Assembly: GCA_020636255.1 (NCBI GenBank)
Contig: JACJYE010000007.1
Span: 62,001 to 126,000, forward strand
Length of the DNA stretch: 64,000 nucleotides
Direction of reading: 5' to 3'
Source of the DNA: Lewinellaceae bacterium
Lineage (GTDB): Bacteria > Bacteroidota > Bacteroidia > Chitinophagales > Saprospiraceae
Positions 16,056 to 24,603 of this stretch are shown piece after piece. Under the pieces are notes generated by a model that had not been told where the DNA came from, searched no databases, and worked only from the letters and a program-made list of their open reading frames with translations. Position numbers and translations under genes: made by a program. The first letter of the stretch is position 1, and every line of letters begins with the position of its first letter.

Positions 16056-16703
16056 ATGGATGACCGTTTTATTGGGCGACTAAAAGAAAAGCTGCAGGAT
16101 ACCCTCCCGGGCATAGAAGCGCAGTACAAAATGGCGCATGTCGTCAGGCGCCTCTATGAACCGCCGCCGCCAACAGCAAAGCGGGCAGGGGTGCTGGCCC
16201 TTTTTTACCCCAAAGCCCGAAAATGGCATATTGTGCTCATCGAGCGCAGCGCTTCCCACCCGGCCGACAGGCACGGCGGACAGATCAGCTTTCCCGGAGG
16301 GAAGTACGAAGAATCGGACGGCACACTCGCTGTCACCGCCCTGCGCGAAGCTCAGGAGGAAGTGAACATTGACCCGCGCAAAGTGGAATTGGCCGGCCCA
16401 TTGACGGAATTGTATATCCCCGTCAGCAATTTTCTCGTCAGCCCGTACGTAGGTTTCACGGCCTCCACGCCCGAGTTCCGCCCACAGGCCCACGAGGTCA
16501 GGTCTATACTGGAAGTGCCCTTCGATATGCTACAGCGCAGCGAAACCCGCCAGGAAACAGACCTCCGGATATCGGAAGGCATCACCCTGCGCGACGTGCC
16601 CTATTTCAACGTGTTCGGGAAAGTGGTATGGGGCGCAACGGCCATGATCCTCAGCGAACTGCTCGAGGCGGCCGGCGGCAGCGAAAGCTCGCTACTGCTA
16701 TAG
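16056..16703 (+). CDS. NUDIX hydrolase, CoA-pyrophosphatase-like
   Basis: 215 residues. The NUDIX box is complete: GGKYEESDGTLAVTALREAQEEVNI, with the catalytic Glu residues in REAQEE. The segment HGGQISFPGG just before it is typical of the YeaB/NudL (CoA diphosphatase) branch, which splits CoA into phosphopantetheine and adenosine 3',5'-bisphosphate. Substrate is inferred from that motif only. No signal peptide, so cytoplasmic. Its 3' end faces a small membrane-protein gene on the other strand, six bases away. Confidence 0.87.
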   Translation: MDDRFIGRLKEKLQDTLPGIEAQYKMAHVVRRLYEPPPPTAKRAGVLALFYPKARKWHIVLIERSASHPADRHGGQISFPGGKYEESDGTLAVTALREAQEEVNIDPRKVELAGPLTELYIPVSNFLVSPYVGFTASTPEFRPQAHEVRSILEVPFDMLQRSETRQETDLRISEGITLRDVPYFNVFGKVVWGATAMILSELLEAAGGSESSLLL

Positions 16704-16708
16704 TAGCA

Positions 16709-16882
16709 CTACTCTCTTAACACGCGGTATATCATATACCCCAAACCCAACAGCAGGATCAGGACAATGAGCAGCGAAGAGCCTTTATCAGCAAGGTCGC
16801 TTAGCATAGGCAGGTATTTGATGAAAAAATAAATACCCGCGCCGGCTAACAGTATGGTGAAAAATATATTCCTGGCATTCAT
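16709..16882 (-). CDS. Small two-segment membrane protein
   Basis: 57 residues from the ATG at 16882 (MNARNIFFTILLAGAGIYFF); the upstream in-frame ATG at 16924 would add 14 polar residues. Two hydrophobic stretches, IFFTILLAGAGIYFFIKYL and LLIVLILLLGLGYMIYRVL, flank a short loop. A TAGCTTTG box on the minus strand (16910-16903) sits about 20 bases before the start, which supports a real gene and the shorter start. No family recognised. Confidence 0.6.
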   Translation of the reverse strand: MNARNIFFTILLAGAGIYFFIKYLPMLSDLADKGSSLLIVLILLLGLGYMIYRVLRE

Positions 16883-16997
16883 GGACTGGTTGTTTTTAGC
16901 GGCAAAGCTAAGGCGCCCATACATAGGAAAAAATGACTTGGGTCACAAAAAAATCGGCCGGAAAGCCCTGCCCCGTGATGAGAAAAAACGGGGCAGC

Positions 16998-17028
16998 TTG
17001 CCCAGCCGGACGGGAGAAGTTAACTTTG
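16998..17028 (+). promoter_or_regulatory. Promoter of uvrA
   Basis: TTG (16998-17000), 20 bases, then TAACTTTG (17021-17028): full match to the Bacteroidota housekeeping consensus. Transcription should begin near 17035, leaving about 58 untranslated bases before the ATG at 17093. No LexA-like box is evident. Confidence 0.65.
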
Positions 17029-17092
17029 CACCTTGCTCAACACCAGGCCGCCTTTCGGGCTTATTAGAACGGTGACGGGACATCAAACAGCT

Positions 17093-19951
17093 ATGGCAAA
17101 TAACAAGGACAACGGTATCGGCAATTACGAATATATCGCTGAAAATGACTTCATCGAGGTGATCGGTGCGCGAGAGCACAACCTCAAAGACATCGATCTG
17201 CGCATCCCCCGCAACAAACTCGTGGTCATTACCGGCATCAGCGGCAGCGGAAAATCATCGCTGGCTTTCGATACCATCTATGCCGAAGGCCAGCGCCGTT
17301 ATATGGAGACCTTCTCGGCCTATGCCCGGCAGTTCATCGGCGAGATGGAACGGCCCGATGTCGAAAAAATCAATGGCCTGAGCCCGGTCATCTCCATCGA
17401 GCAAAAAACGACCGGCCGCAACCCCCGTTCTACGGTTGGCACCATCACCGAGATTTACGACTTCCTGCGCCTGCTCTTTGCCCGTATTGGCGACGCCTAC
17501 TCCTATGAAACCGGTAAACGCATGGTGCGCTACACCGAGGAGCAGATGCGGGAAAGCATCATGGAGCAGTTCAACGGGCACAAGATACTGCTGCTGGCGC
17601 CTATCGTTCGCGGCCGAAAAGGGCATTACCGCGAACTGTTCGAACAGATACGCAAACAGGGGTACACAAAAGTACGCGTCGACGGCGAAGTCAGGGATAT
17701 CGAGCCAGGGCTGAAACTCGACCGCTACAAAGTACACGATATCGAAGTGGTGATCGACCGCATCAAAATGGCCGGCGGCCGCGAGGGCAGGCTAAACGAG
17801 TCGCTGCAGACCGCCCTGAAAATGGGCAACGGGCTGGTCTTCATCCTGGATGACGACACCGATGAACTGCGCGCTTTCAGCAAACACCTGATGGACCCCG
17901 ATTCGGGCCTGTCATACGAAGAACCTTCGCCCAATACCTTTTCCTTCAACTCGCCCTACGGTGCATGCCCGCACTGCAACGGGCTGGGGCAGATCAACAA
18001 GGTAGACCTGGAAAAGGTGATCCCCGACGACAGCAAAAGCATCAACGATGTGGGCATCGCTCCGCTTGGAGAAGTGCGCGACAACATGACCTTCCGCCAG
18101 TTGCGCGCCATCGCCAAGAAATATAAATTCACCTTCTCGACCCCCGTTAACGAGATCCCTGAGGAAGCGCTACATGCGATCCTGTACGGCGGCGACGAAG
18201 CCTTTAAGGTATCGGTGAGCAGCGAGAGCGATTATTCCTACAATCTGGCTTACGACGGCCTGTTCAACATGTTGCTGCGCTGGTATGAGGACACCAGCTC
18301 GGAGAAGATCCGCCGCTGGGCAGAAGAGTTCATGACCATCGACACCTGCTCGGAATGCAACGGGTACCGCCTCAAAAAGGAGTCCCTGTTCTTTAAAGTG
18401 AACGAAAAACACATCGGCGAGCTCTCGGAGATGGACCTCTCCCTGCTGGCCGGCTGGATGCAGGACGTAGAGCCTTTCCTGTCGGAACGCCAGCGGCTCA
18501 TAGCACGCGATATCCTTAAGGAGATCCGCCTTCGCCTGGGGTTCCTGCTGCATGTCGGCCTCGATTACCTCACGCTCAACCGCCCGTCGCGTACGCTCTC
18601 GGGCGGAGAGTCCCAGCGCATCCGGCTGGCCACGCAGATCGGGTCGCAGCTCACCGGCATTACCTATATTCTCGACGAGCCCAGCATCGGCCTGCACCAA
18701 CGCGATAACCACAAGCTTATTGAAGCACTGCGGGAGCTGTCGGACATCGGCAATACCGTGCTGATCGTAGAACACGACAAGGACATCATGCTGGCCTCCG
18801 ACTACGTCATCGACCTGGGCCCTGGCGCCGGTAAGCACGGCGGCCAGCTGGTGGCTGAAGGGCCGCCTGCCAGCTTCGTCAATGCTCAAACCCTCACCTC
18901 CGAATACCTGAGCAACAAACGCCGCATCGAAGTGCCGGAAAAACGCCGGGAAAGCAACGGGCATGTCCTGGAGCTCTCGGGCGCTTCCGGCAACAACCTC
19001 AAAGGGATAAACGTCCGGATTCCCCTGGGCACCTTCTGCTGCATCACCGGCGTCTCCGGCAGCGGCAAATCCACCCTTATCAACGAGACGCTGTACCCCA
19101 TTCTGCGGCAGCATTTTTACAAGAGCCTGAAAAACCCCATGCCGTATACCGAGGTCAGGGGGCTGGAGCAGATCGACAAGGTCATTGAGATCGACCAATC
19201 GCCCATCGGGCGTACGCCGCGTTCCAACCCGGCCACTTATACCGGCGTTTTTACCGACATCCGCAAGATATTCTCCGACCTGCCGGAAGCCAAGATCCGC
19301 GGTTACAAACCCGGGCGCTTCTCTTTCAATGTCAAAGGCGGCCGCTGTGAAACCTGCCAGGGCTCCGGCATGCGCGTCATAGAGATGAACTTCCTGCCCG
19401 ACGTCCACGTACATTGTGAAACCTGCCAGGGCCGGCGTTACAATCGCGAAACCCTGGAAGTGCTCTACAAAGGCAAATCCATCAGCGATGTACTGGACAT
19501 GACCGTTGAGGAAGCCGTCGAGTTTTTCCAGCCCATCCCAAATATCTACCGAAAGCTGAAGACCCTCAACGAGGTCGGCCTGGGTTATATCACCCTGGGC
19601 CAGCAGGCCACCACCCTCTCAGGCGGCGAAGCGCAGCGCGTCAAGCTGTCCGAAGAACTGTCCAAACGCGATACGGGCAATACGCTTTATATTCTCGATG
19701 AGCCTACCACCGGCCTGCACTTCGAGGATATCCGGCACCTCCTGCGCGTGCTCAACAAGCTGGTCGACAAAGGCAATACCGTCATCGTCATCGAGCACAA
19801 CATGGATGTGATCAAAGTTGCCGACCACATCATCGACATGGGCCCGGAAGGCGGCCACAGAGGCGGGCAGGTGGTATGCACAGGTACACCCGAAGAAGTG
19901 GCCGCTTTTGAGGAGAGCTATACAGGGGCGTTTCTGAAACTGGAGCTATAG
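17093..19951 (+). CDS. uvrA: Excinuclease ABC subunit A
   Basis: 952 residues from the ATG at 17093; the longer frame to 17033 begins at the predicted transcription start and is unlikely. UvrA is the damage-recognition ATPase of nucleotide excision repair and loads UvrB onto lesions. Both ABC halves are complete: Walker A GISGSGKSS at about 48-56 and GVSGSGKST in the second half; signatures LSGGESQRIRLA and LSGGEAQRVKLS; Walker B ILDEPSIGLH and ILDEPTTGLH. Zinc-binding cysteines appear as CPHCNG, CSECNG and the C-terminal pair CETCQG ... CETCQG. Length and order are normal for the family. Confidence 0.97.
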   Translation: MANNKDNGIGNYEYIAENDFIEVIGAREHNLKDIDLRIPRNKLVVITGISGSGKSSLAFDTIYAEGQRRYMETFSAYARQFIGEMERPDVEKINGLSPVISIEQKTTGRNPRSTVGTITEIYDFLRLLFARIGDAYSYETGKRMVRYTEEQMRESIMEQFNGHKILLLAPIVRGRKGHYRELFEQIRKQGYTKVRVDGEVRDIEPGLKLDRYKVHDIEVVIDRIKMAGGREGRLNESLQTALKMGNGLVFILDDDTDELRAFSKHLMDPDSGLSYEEPSPNTFSFNSPYGACPHCNGLGQINKVDLEKVIPDDSKSINDVGIAPLGEVRDNMTFRQLRAIAKKYKFTFSTPVNEIPEEALHAILYGGDEAFKVSVSSESDYSYNLAYDGLFNMLLRWYEDTSSEKIRRWAEEFMTIDTCSECNGYRLKKESLFFKVNEKHIGELSEMDLSLLAGWMQDVEPFLSERQRLIARDILKEIRLRLGFLLHVGLDYLTLNRPSRTLSGGESQRIRLATQIGSQLTGITYILDEPSIGLHQRDNHKLIEALRELSDIGNTVLIVEHDKDIMLASDYVIDLGPGAGKHGGQLVAEGPPASFVNAQTLTSEYLSNKRRIEVPEKRRESNGHVLELSGASGNNLKGINVRIPLGTFCCITGVSGSGKSTLINETLYPILRQHFYKSLKNPMPYTEVRGLEQIDKVIEIDQSPIGRTPRSNPATYTGVFTDIRKIFSDLPEAKIRGYKPGRFSFNVKGGRCETCQGSGMRVIEMNFLPDVHVHCETCQGRRYNRETLEVLYKGKSISDVLDMTVEEAVEFFQPIPNIYRKLKTLNEVGLGYITLGQQATTLSGGEAQRVKLSEELSKRDTGNTLYILDEPTTGLHFEDIRHLLRVLNKLVDKGNTVIVIEHNMDVIKVADHIIDMGPEGGHRGGQVVCTGTPEEVAAFEESYTGAFLKLEL

Positions 19952-20084
19952 CCTGCCCATCTTATGCTCAGGCGCTAGATGAGGCTCCGGTAATCCAGGC
20001 ATTAAGCCGAACTTTATGTCCACCAAATTCTTTCTATATTTGGAATGGAAGGTGTCGTTTATCAACAATTGCCTGGATGAAATT

Positions 20085-21611
20085 ATGAGGAAATGGATCA
20101 ACCATGCATTCAAGTGGTACTATCAGCAGCGCTATAAAGATATACAGCGCTATATGGACCATCCCCACGAAGTGCAGCGTGCCCTGCTGCGCCAGCTCCT
20201 CGATGCGGCCAAACATACCGAATGGGGCCGGAAGTACTATTTCCGTTCCGTCAAAACCCCCGAAGATTTCGCCCGCCAGCTGCCGATCCAGGATTACGAC
20301 AGCCTCAGGCCCTATATCGAACGGATGATGATGGGTGAAAAAGATGTGCTTTGGAGCGGGCAGGTGCGCTGGTTTTCGAAGTCTTCCGGCACGACGAGCA
20401 GCCGCAGCAAGTTCATACCCGTACCCAACCAGAACCTGAAACAATGCCATATCCGCGGCACCTGGGATACGATGGCGCTGCTCTATCACAACCGCCCCGA
20501 CGCCCGGCAGTTCGAGTGCAAAAGCATGATAATGGGCGGCAGCCTGTACCAGTATGAGCCTTTTCCCAGAACGACGATCGGCGATGTCTCAGCGATAATG
20601 ATCGACCGGATGCCCCTGGTAGGCCGGCCCTTTTTTACTCCTGACTTCGAAACGGCACTGTTGTCCGATTGGGAGGAAAAGCTGGAGCGCCTGGCCTGGG
20701 CCGGCGCCCGGGAGCCCAATATCGTCATGATCGGCGGCGTGCCTACCTGGACGGTCGTGCTCTTCCGCCGCATCCTCGAGATCACCGGTAAGGACAATAT
20801 GCTGGAAGTTTGGCCCCATTTCCAGGCCTACGTACACGGTGGCGTGAGCTTTATGCCCTACCGCAAACAATTTGAGGCATTCTTCCCGTCCGGCTCGGTC
20901 AGCTATCAGGAGGTTTACAATGCTTCCGAAGGCTATTTCGCCGCCCAGGATGACCTTTCACAGGAGGGGATGTTGCTGTTGCTGAACAACGGCATTTATT
21001 ACGAATTCCTGCCTATGGAGGAATGGGGTAAAAAGAACCCCAGGGCCATCCCGCTGGCGGAGGTAGAAAAAGGTAAGAACTACGCCCTGGCCATATCCAC
21101 CAACTCGGGCCTGTGGCGTTATACGCCGGGCGACACGGTCACCTTCGTCTCTACCAACCCTTACCGCGTTAAGGTGACGGGCCGCACCAAACAATTCGTC
21201 AATGCCTTTGGGGAAGAAGTGATCGTGGAGAACACCGACCAGGCGCTGGCCGCTACCTGCCAGCAGACGGGCGCCATTGTCGTGGAATATACGGTTGCGC
21301 CGGTCTATTTCCAAGGCTCCGGCAAAGGCGGCCACGAATGGCTCGTCGAGTTCGAGAACCCACCTCCCGACCTCGAAGAGTTCAACCGCCTCCTGGATAT
21401 CAACCTGCAAAAGGCCAACTCGGACTACGAAGCCAAACGCTCCAAAAATATAGCGCTGGAGCAACTTCGCCTGCATGCCTTGCCTCCCGGCACCTTCCTC
21501 AACTGGATGCGTGCCCGTGGCAAATACGGAGGCCAGAATAAAATACCCCGTCTGGCCAACCACCGCCAATACGTCGACGAGATACTGGACTTCCTGGGTA
21601 ATATGGTATAA
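20085..21611 (+). CDS. GH3 auxin-responsive promoter family protein (acyl-adenylate/amide synthetase fold)
   Basis: 508 residues from the ATG at 20085 (MRKWINHAFKWYYQQRY); an ATG at 20016 would add 23 residues that do not look like the family N-terminus. GH3 proteins are ATP-dependent acyl-acid amido synthetases of the ANL superfamily. The ATP-binding loop FSKSSGTTSSRSKFIP is clear, followed by YNASEGYFAAQDD, LWRYTPGDTVTFV and VTGRTKQFVNAFGEEVIVEN, matching motifs in this fold. Bacterial members are common in Bacteroidota but their substrates are mostly unknown. Cytoplasmic. Confidence 0.88.
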   Translation: MRKWINHAFKWYYQQRYKDIQRYMDHPHEVQRALLRQLLDAAKHTEWGRKYYFRSVKTPEDFARQLPIQDYDSLRPYIERMMMGEKDVLWSGQVRWFSKSSGTTSSRSKFIPVPNQNLKQCHIRGTWDTMALLYHNRPDARQFECKSMIMGGSLYQYEPFPRTTIGDVSAIMIDRMPLVGRPFFTPDFETALLSDWEEKLERLAWAGAREPNIVMIGGVPTWTVVLFRRILEITGKDNMLEVWPHFQAYVHGGVSFMPYRKQFEAFFPSGSVSYQEVYNASEGYFAAQDDLSQEGMLLLLNNGIYYEFLPMEEWGKKNPRAIPLAEVEKGKNYALAISTNSGLWRYTPGDTVTFVSTNPYRVKVTGRTKQFVNAFGEEVIVENTDQALAATCQQTGAIVVEYTVAPVYFQGSGKGGHEWLVEFENPPPDLEEFNRLLDINLQKANSDYEAKRSKNIALEQLRLHALPPGTFLNWMRARGKYGGQNKIPRLANHRQYVDEILDFLGNMV

Positions 21612-21637
21612 GAAACCCAGGGGGCTGTTCAAAGTTG

Positions 21638-21706
21638 CAGGTTTCAGGGTTTCAAGCTGGCCTGGATATCAAAGGATTGCGACTGTGGCGACACACTTGA
21701 TCGAAC
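21638..21706 (+). repeat. 70-bp dispersed repeat, copy B
   Basis: Reverse-oriented copy of the repeat at 11639-11708, sharing GGATATCAAAGGATTGCGA and the GGTTTCAGGGTTTCAAG end. It begins about 25 bases after the GH3-family stop codon. Confidence 0.65.
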
Positions 21707-21813
21707 AGTCTCAAACCCAGCTGCATAACGCTGTTTCGCAACCGCGGGCAGAATAGTCGTGCACAATTTCAAAAAATTAACTATTTTGCTAATAAATTAT
21801 AAGCAGCCTGCGA

Positions 21814-22140
21814 ATGACGCCATTGATCATCCACGACGAAACAGCCGACGGGACGGTTCTCAACCAGGTCTACCTGTTATTGGAACACCACAGTATTACC
21901 GTGGAGGAGCTACTTCGCATGCGCATCGCACAGGAGGCCAAAGACTTTGATGCGGCAAACCTGAAAGAGGCGCTCTTACAGCGGCAGAAAGCCGGCGCCC
22001 ATATCGCCCTGCGTGCTTTCCGCGAACACGGCTTCACCATTTACATCGACAACCGGCGGGTGGAAAGGCTCGAAGAAGAGGTCGAGATTTCGGCCAACAC
22101 CCAGGTGCGTTTTGTGCAATGTGCGGAAAAGCACGGTTGA
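21814..22140 (+). CDS. Small hypothetical protein
   Basis: 108 residues, no family recognised. It has no signal peptide or membrane segment. The middle is helical and charged (LLRMRIAQEAKDFDAANLKEALLQRQKAG), the C-terminal part looks like beta strands (FTIYIDNRRVERLEEEVEIS, TQVRFVQC). It lies alone between the GH3-family gene and the sigma-54-type promoter of hsp20. The coding frame is sensible but unsupported by homology, so it may be lineage-specific. Confidence 0.5.
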   Translation: MTPLIIHDETADGTVLNQVYLLLEHHSITVEELLRMRIAQEAKDFDAANLKEALLQRQKAGAHIALRAFREHGFTIYIDNRRVERLEEEVEISANTQVRFVQCAEKHG

Positions 22141-22191
22141 CGCCCATTTTAAAATCACTTTTGCCATTTTGTCAGTAATCACGCCTGTTTT

Positions 22192-22265
22192 GTGTCATTT
22201 TGACACCTTCTTTTTCGTTTTTCCCGCCATTATATCACGGATTTTGCTGTGGAACGAGAATTGCA
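22192..22265 (+). promoter_or_regulatory. Sigma-54-type promoter with upstream dyad for hsp20
   Basis: TGGAACGAGAATTGCA (22250-22265) fits the -24/-12 consensus TGGCAC-N5-TTGCA with one substitution and exact spacing. About 45 bases upstream lies a perfect dyad, GTGTCA-TTT-TGACAC (22192-22206), and a half site TTTTGTCA at 22168-22175, suitable for an enhancer-binding activator. Transcription would start near 22277, about 40 bases before the first Hsp20 gene. Confidence 0.65.
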
Positions 22266-22314
22266 TCTGTAGTCATGAAAGTTCATTTAAAAACCATTAT
22301 TAAAAGATAGAACC

Positions 22315-22773
22315 ATGACACTGCTGAAAGTTAAGCCCGTTGTAAAGAGCAACCTGAGCGTTTTCAATGATTTCGACCGCATTTTCGATGAGTTTTTTAA
22401 CACGGCCAACCCGGCGCCGGCCATACGCACTGCGCCCCAGGCCAGCAGCCGCCCGGCTGTGAATGTCCTCGAAACGGCCGAACACTTCCGCCTCGAACTC
22501 GCTGCACCGGGACTGGTGAAATCCGATTTCCAGATCACCGTAGAAAAAAATGTACTGACGATCGAAGTCCACAAAGAGATCAAGAGCGTAGAAGGAGAAA
22601 CCTACCGCAGGCGGGGCTTCCTGTTTAACGATTTCAAACGCAGCTTCCTGTTGCCGGAAACGGTCAATACAGCAGGCATCGCGGCTGAGTATGCTCAAGG
22701 CGTCCTGGCCATCGCATTGCCCAAAAAGGAAGAAGCCAAGGAAAAGCCTGCCCGTGCGATCGAGATCGCTTAA
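22315..22773 (+). CDS. Hsp20 / alpha-crystallin small heat shock protein (first of two)
   Basis: 152 residues. ATP-independent holdase chaperone that binds unfolding proteins in the cytoplasm. The alpha-crystallin domain runs from about residue 45 (PAVNVLETAEHFRLELAAPGLVKSDFQITVEKNVLTIEV) to the end, with the A-x-x-x-G-V-L signature as AEYAQGVLAIALPKKEE. The N-terminus (FNDFDRIFDEFFN) is the usual variable hydrophobic arm. It sits behind a sigma-54-type promoter and 83 bases before a second Hsp20 gene with no terminator between them, so the two are likely co-transcribed under stress. Confidence 0.94.
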   Translation: MTLLKVKPVVKSNLSVFNDFDRIFDEFFNTANPAPAIRTAPQASSRPAVNVLETAEHFRLELAAPGLVKSDFQITVEKNVLTIEVHKEIKSVEGETYRRRGFLFNDFKRSFLLPETVNTAGIAAEYAQGVLAIALPKKEEAKEKPARAIEIA

Positions 22774-22856
22774 GCAGCCTGTATTTTTACATTGTGCTGA
22801 CAAAAACGACTGAATTATTGGCTAGGCATAATTGTTAACTAATAAAGTGATCCATT

Positions 22857-23294
22857 ATGAAACCTGTAAAATATAATCCATTTCTTCCGAAGAGTGTCAA
22901 TACATTCTTCGACGACGTATTCAACCGCGGCCTGGGAGACTTTTTCGGGCGCGACTTTTTCATCAGCGAGCCGTCTGTAAATGTGGTTGAAACGAAAGAC
23001 AGCTACCGCATCGAGGTAGCGGCTCCGGGCCTTGACAAAGGCGATTTCAAAGTGGAAGCTGAGAAGGGCTACCTGAAGATCTCGGCCAGCAAAGAGCAGA
23101 AAGAAGAAGTGAAGGAAGGCGACTACATGCGCCGTGAATTCAACTACAATTCTTTCAGCCGTAGCTTCGAACTGCCCGGCACGGTCGATGCAGACAACAT
23201 TACTGCAAACTACGAAAATGGCGTACTGCTGATCAGCGTCCCCAAGAAAGAGGAAGCTAAAGTAGAACACAGCAGAGTCATCGAGATCAAGTAA
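22857..23294 (+). CDS. Hsp20 / alpha-crystallin small heat shock protein (second of two)
   Basis: 145 residues, paralogous to the preceding gene. N-terminal arm FLPKSVNTFFDDVFN, then alpha-crystallin domain from about residue 40 (SVNVVETKDSYRIEVAAPGLDKGDFKVEAEKGYLKI) to ANYENGVLLISVPKKEEAK. Two small heat shock proteins in tandem often build mixed oligomers. No separate promoter of either type is convincing upstream, and a strong terminator follows, which marks the end of the unit. Confidence 0.94.
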   Translation: MKPVKYNPFLPKSVNTFFDDVFNRGLGDFFGRDFFISEPSVNVVETKDSYRIEVAAPGLDKGDFKVEAEKGYLKISASKEQKEEVKEGDYMRREFNYNSFSRSFELPGTVDADNITANYENGVLLISVPKKEEAKVEHSRVIEIK

Positions 23295-23354
23295 AAACTG
23301 AGGGCAGGATACTGCCCGCAAGGTTAGTTAATAGGGTTTTAGGTGTTTATTTTT

Positions 23355-23386
23355 AGGCCGGCACAGTTTTGTGCCGGCCTTTTTTG
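23355..23386 (+). terminator. Intrinsic terminator after the hsp20 pair
   Basis: AGGCCGGCACA (23355-23365) pairs with TGTGCCGGCCT (23370-23380) around a four-base loop and is followed by six T. It also has T-rich sequence on its left, so it may serve the convergent DUF1501 gene, which ends at 23401. Confidence 0.88.
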
Positions 23387-23400
23387 TGAGAGGCCGGGCC

Positions 23401-24597
23401 CTAGATAAAGGGAAGCATGTTATGCGTGCCCTGCAGAATACCTCCGGCATCCGCCTCCAGCCATTTGCCCAGTATGGTAGCATAGATATCTCTGAAATCG
23501 GCCTGGTATTTCAGGTCGCCTTCGTCGAGGTCCAGCAGGTCGGGAGCCGCGTTGAAAAAGCCGGGGCGGGCCAGGCTGCCGCCAATGAGAAAGACGTTGT
23601 TGGCCGTGCCGTGGTCGGTACCGTTGCTGGCATTCTGCTTTACGCGCCGGCCGAATTCGGAAAAGGTGAGTATGAGCACGTCCTCAAATAAGTTGTTTTG
23701 CTTAAGGCCCTCCACAAGGGCCTTCACACCCTCTGCGTATTCTTTCAGCAGGCGCTCCTGGCGGCTTTTCTGGTTGACGTGTGTATCGAAACCGGTAAGG
23801 CTCACGTAGTACACTTTCGTAGCCGTATCGGCTGTAATGAGCTCCGCCACCTGTTTGAGATCCTGCCCAAAGGGCGTTTGAGGAAAATCGACCTTCGACT
23901 GGTACACCTTTGACTGTGCATACAGGTAGTCGGCCGATGCCTGGGTATCGGCCATAACCTTGTACAGATAGGACACCTGCTCTTCATGGCCATGGCTATC
24001 GGAGGCCTGTACGACGGCCTTCAGGAAGGCGTTGTCATTCGTCCGCCTGAGCTGCTCCGGTTTGCCCATGGCGAAACCGCTGCGCTCGCGGCCTTTCAGG
24101 GCCAGGCTCAGGCTGTCGTCCAGTTCCAGGGCATGGTAAGGGTTGACGCAGCCCTCGCATTCGCTGTCGAGATAGCGGCCCAGCCAGCCGGTGCTCCAGT
24201 TAGCCTCACTGCCGCTGCCGGTTTGCCAGATGTCCATCGACCGGAAGTGGGAGCGGTCGGGGTTGGGATAGCCTACGCTGTTGACGATGCTCAGCAGCCC
24301 CTTGTCGTACAGGCCCCTCAGGGCCTCAAGGCCGGGGTTGAAGCCCAGCTCGTCAGATACCTGGAGCACTTCCGACGGTTGCAGGCCCAGCCGGGGCCGG
24401 TTCTGGTAATAAACGTCATTGCGGTAGGGCACGATGGTGTTTAGCCCGTCGTTGCCTCCCGACAGCTGGATGACGATAAGGATCTTACCGCTGCGGCTGC
24501 CGCCCAGCAATCCTCCCAGGCTGGCCGGCAGGAAAGATGGCACCATCAGGCTCGTGGTAGCCATTGCGGATGTTTTGAGGAACGCTCTTCTTTTCAT
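23401..24597 (-). CDS. DUF1501 protein with Tat-type signal
   Basis: 398 residues. The N-terminus MKRRAFLKTSAMATTSLMVPSFLPA has a twin-arginine-like motif (KRRAFLK), pointing to folded export into the periplasm. The body matches DUF1501 (sulfatase-like, formerly annotated as a secreted enzyme): ILIVIQLSGGNDGLNTIVPY, DELGFNPGLEALRGLYDKG, LTGFDTHVNQKSRQERLL and ILTFSEFGRRVKQNASNGTDHGTANNVFLIG. These regions resemble metal-coordinating motifs of the alkaline-phosphatase superfamily. Enzymatic role unknown. It follows the DUF1800 gene by six bases, a pairing seen widely in Bacteroidota and Planctomycetota. Confidence 0.92.
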   Translation of the reverse strand: MKRRAFLKTSAMATTSLMVPSFLPASLGGLLGGSRSGKILIVIQLSGGNDGLNTIVPYRNDVYYQNRPRLGLQPSEVLQVSDELGFNPGLEALRGLYDKGLLSIVNSVGYPNPDRSHFRSMDIWQTGSGSEANWSTGWLGRYLDSECEGCVNPYHALELDDSLSLALKGRERSGFAMGKPEQLRRTNDNAFLKAVVQASDSHGHEEQVSYLYKVMADTQASADYLYAQSKVYQSKVDFPQTPFGQDLKQVAELITADTATKVYYVSLTGFDTHVNQKSRQERLLKEYAEGVKALVEGLKQNNLFEDVLILTFSEFGRRVKQNASNGTDHGTANNVFLIGGSLARPGFFNAAPDLLDLDEGDLKYQADFRDIYATILGKWLEADAGGILQGTHNMLPFI

Positions 24598-24603
24598 TGT
24601 TAC

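Noticed and set aside
22780..22856. A second sigma-54 promoter before the second Hsp20 gene
   Set aside because: TGGCTAGGCATAATTGT has the wrong spacing and lacks the GC of the -12 element.
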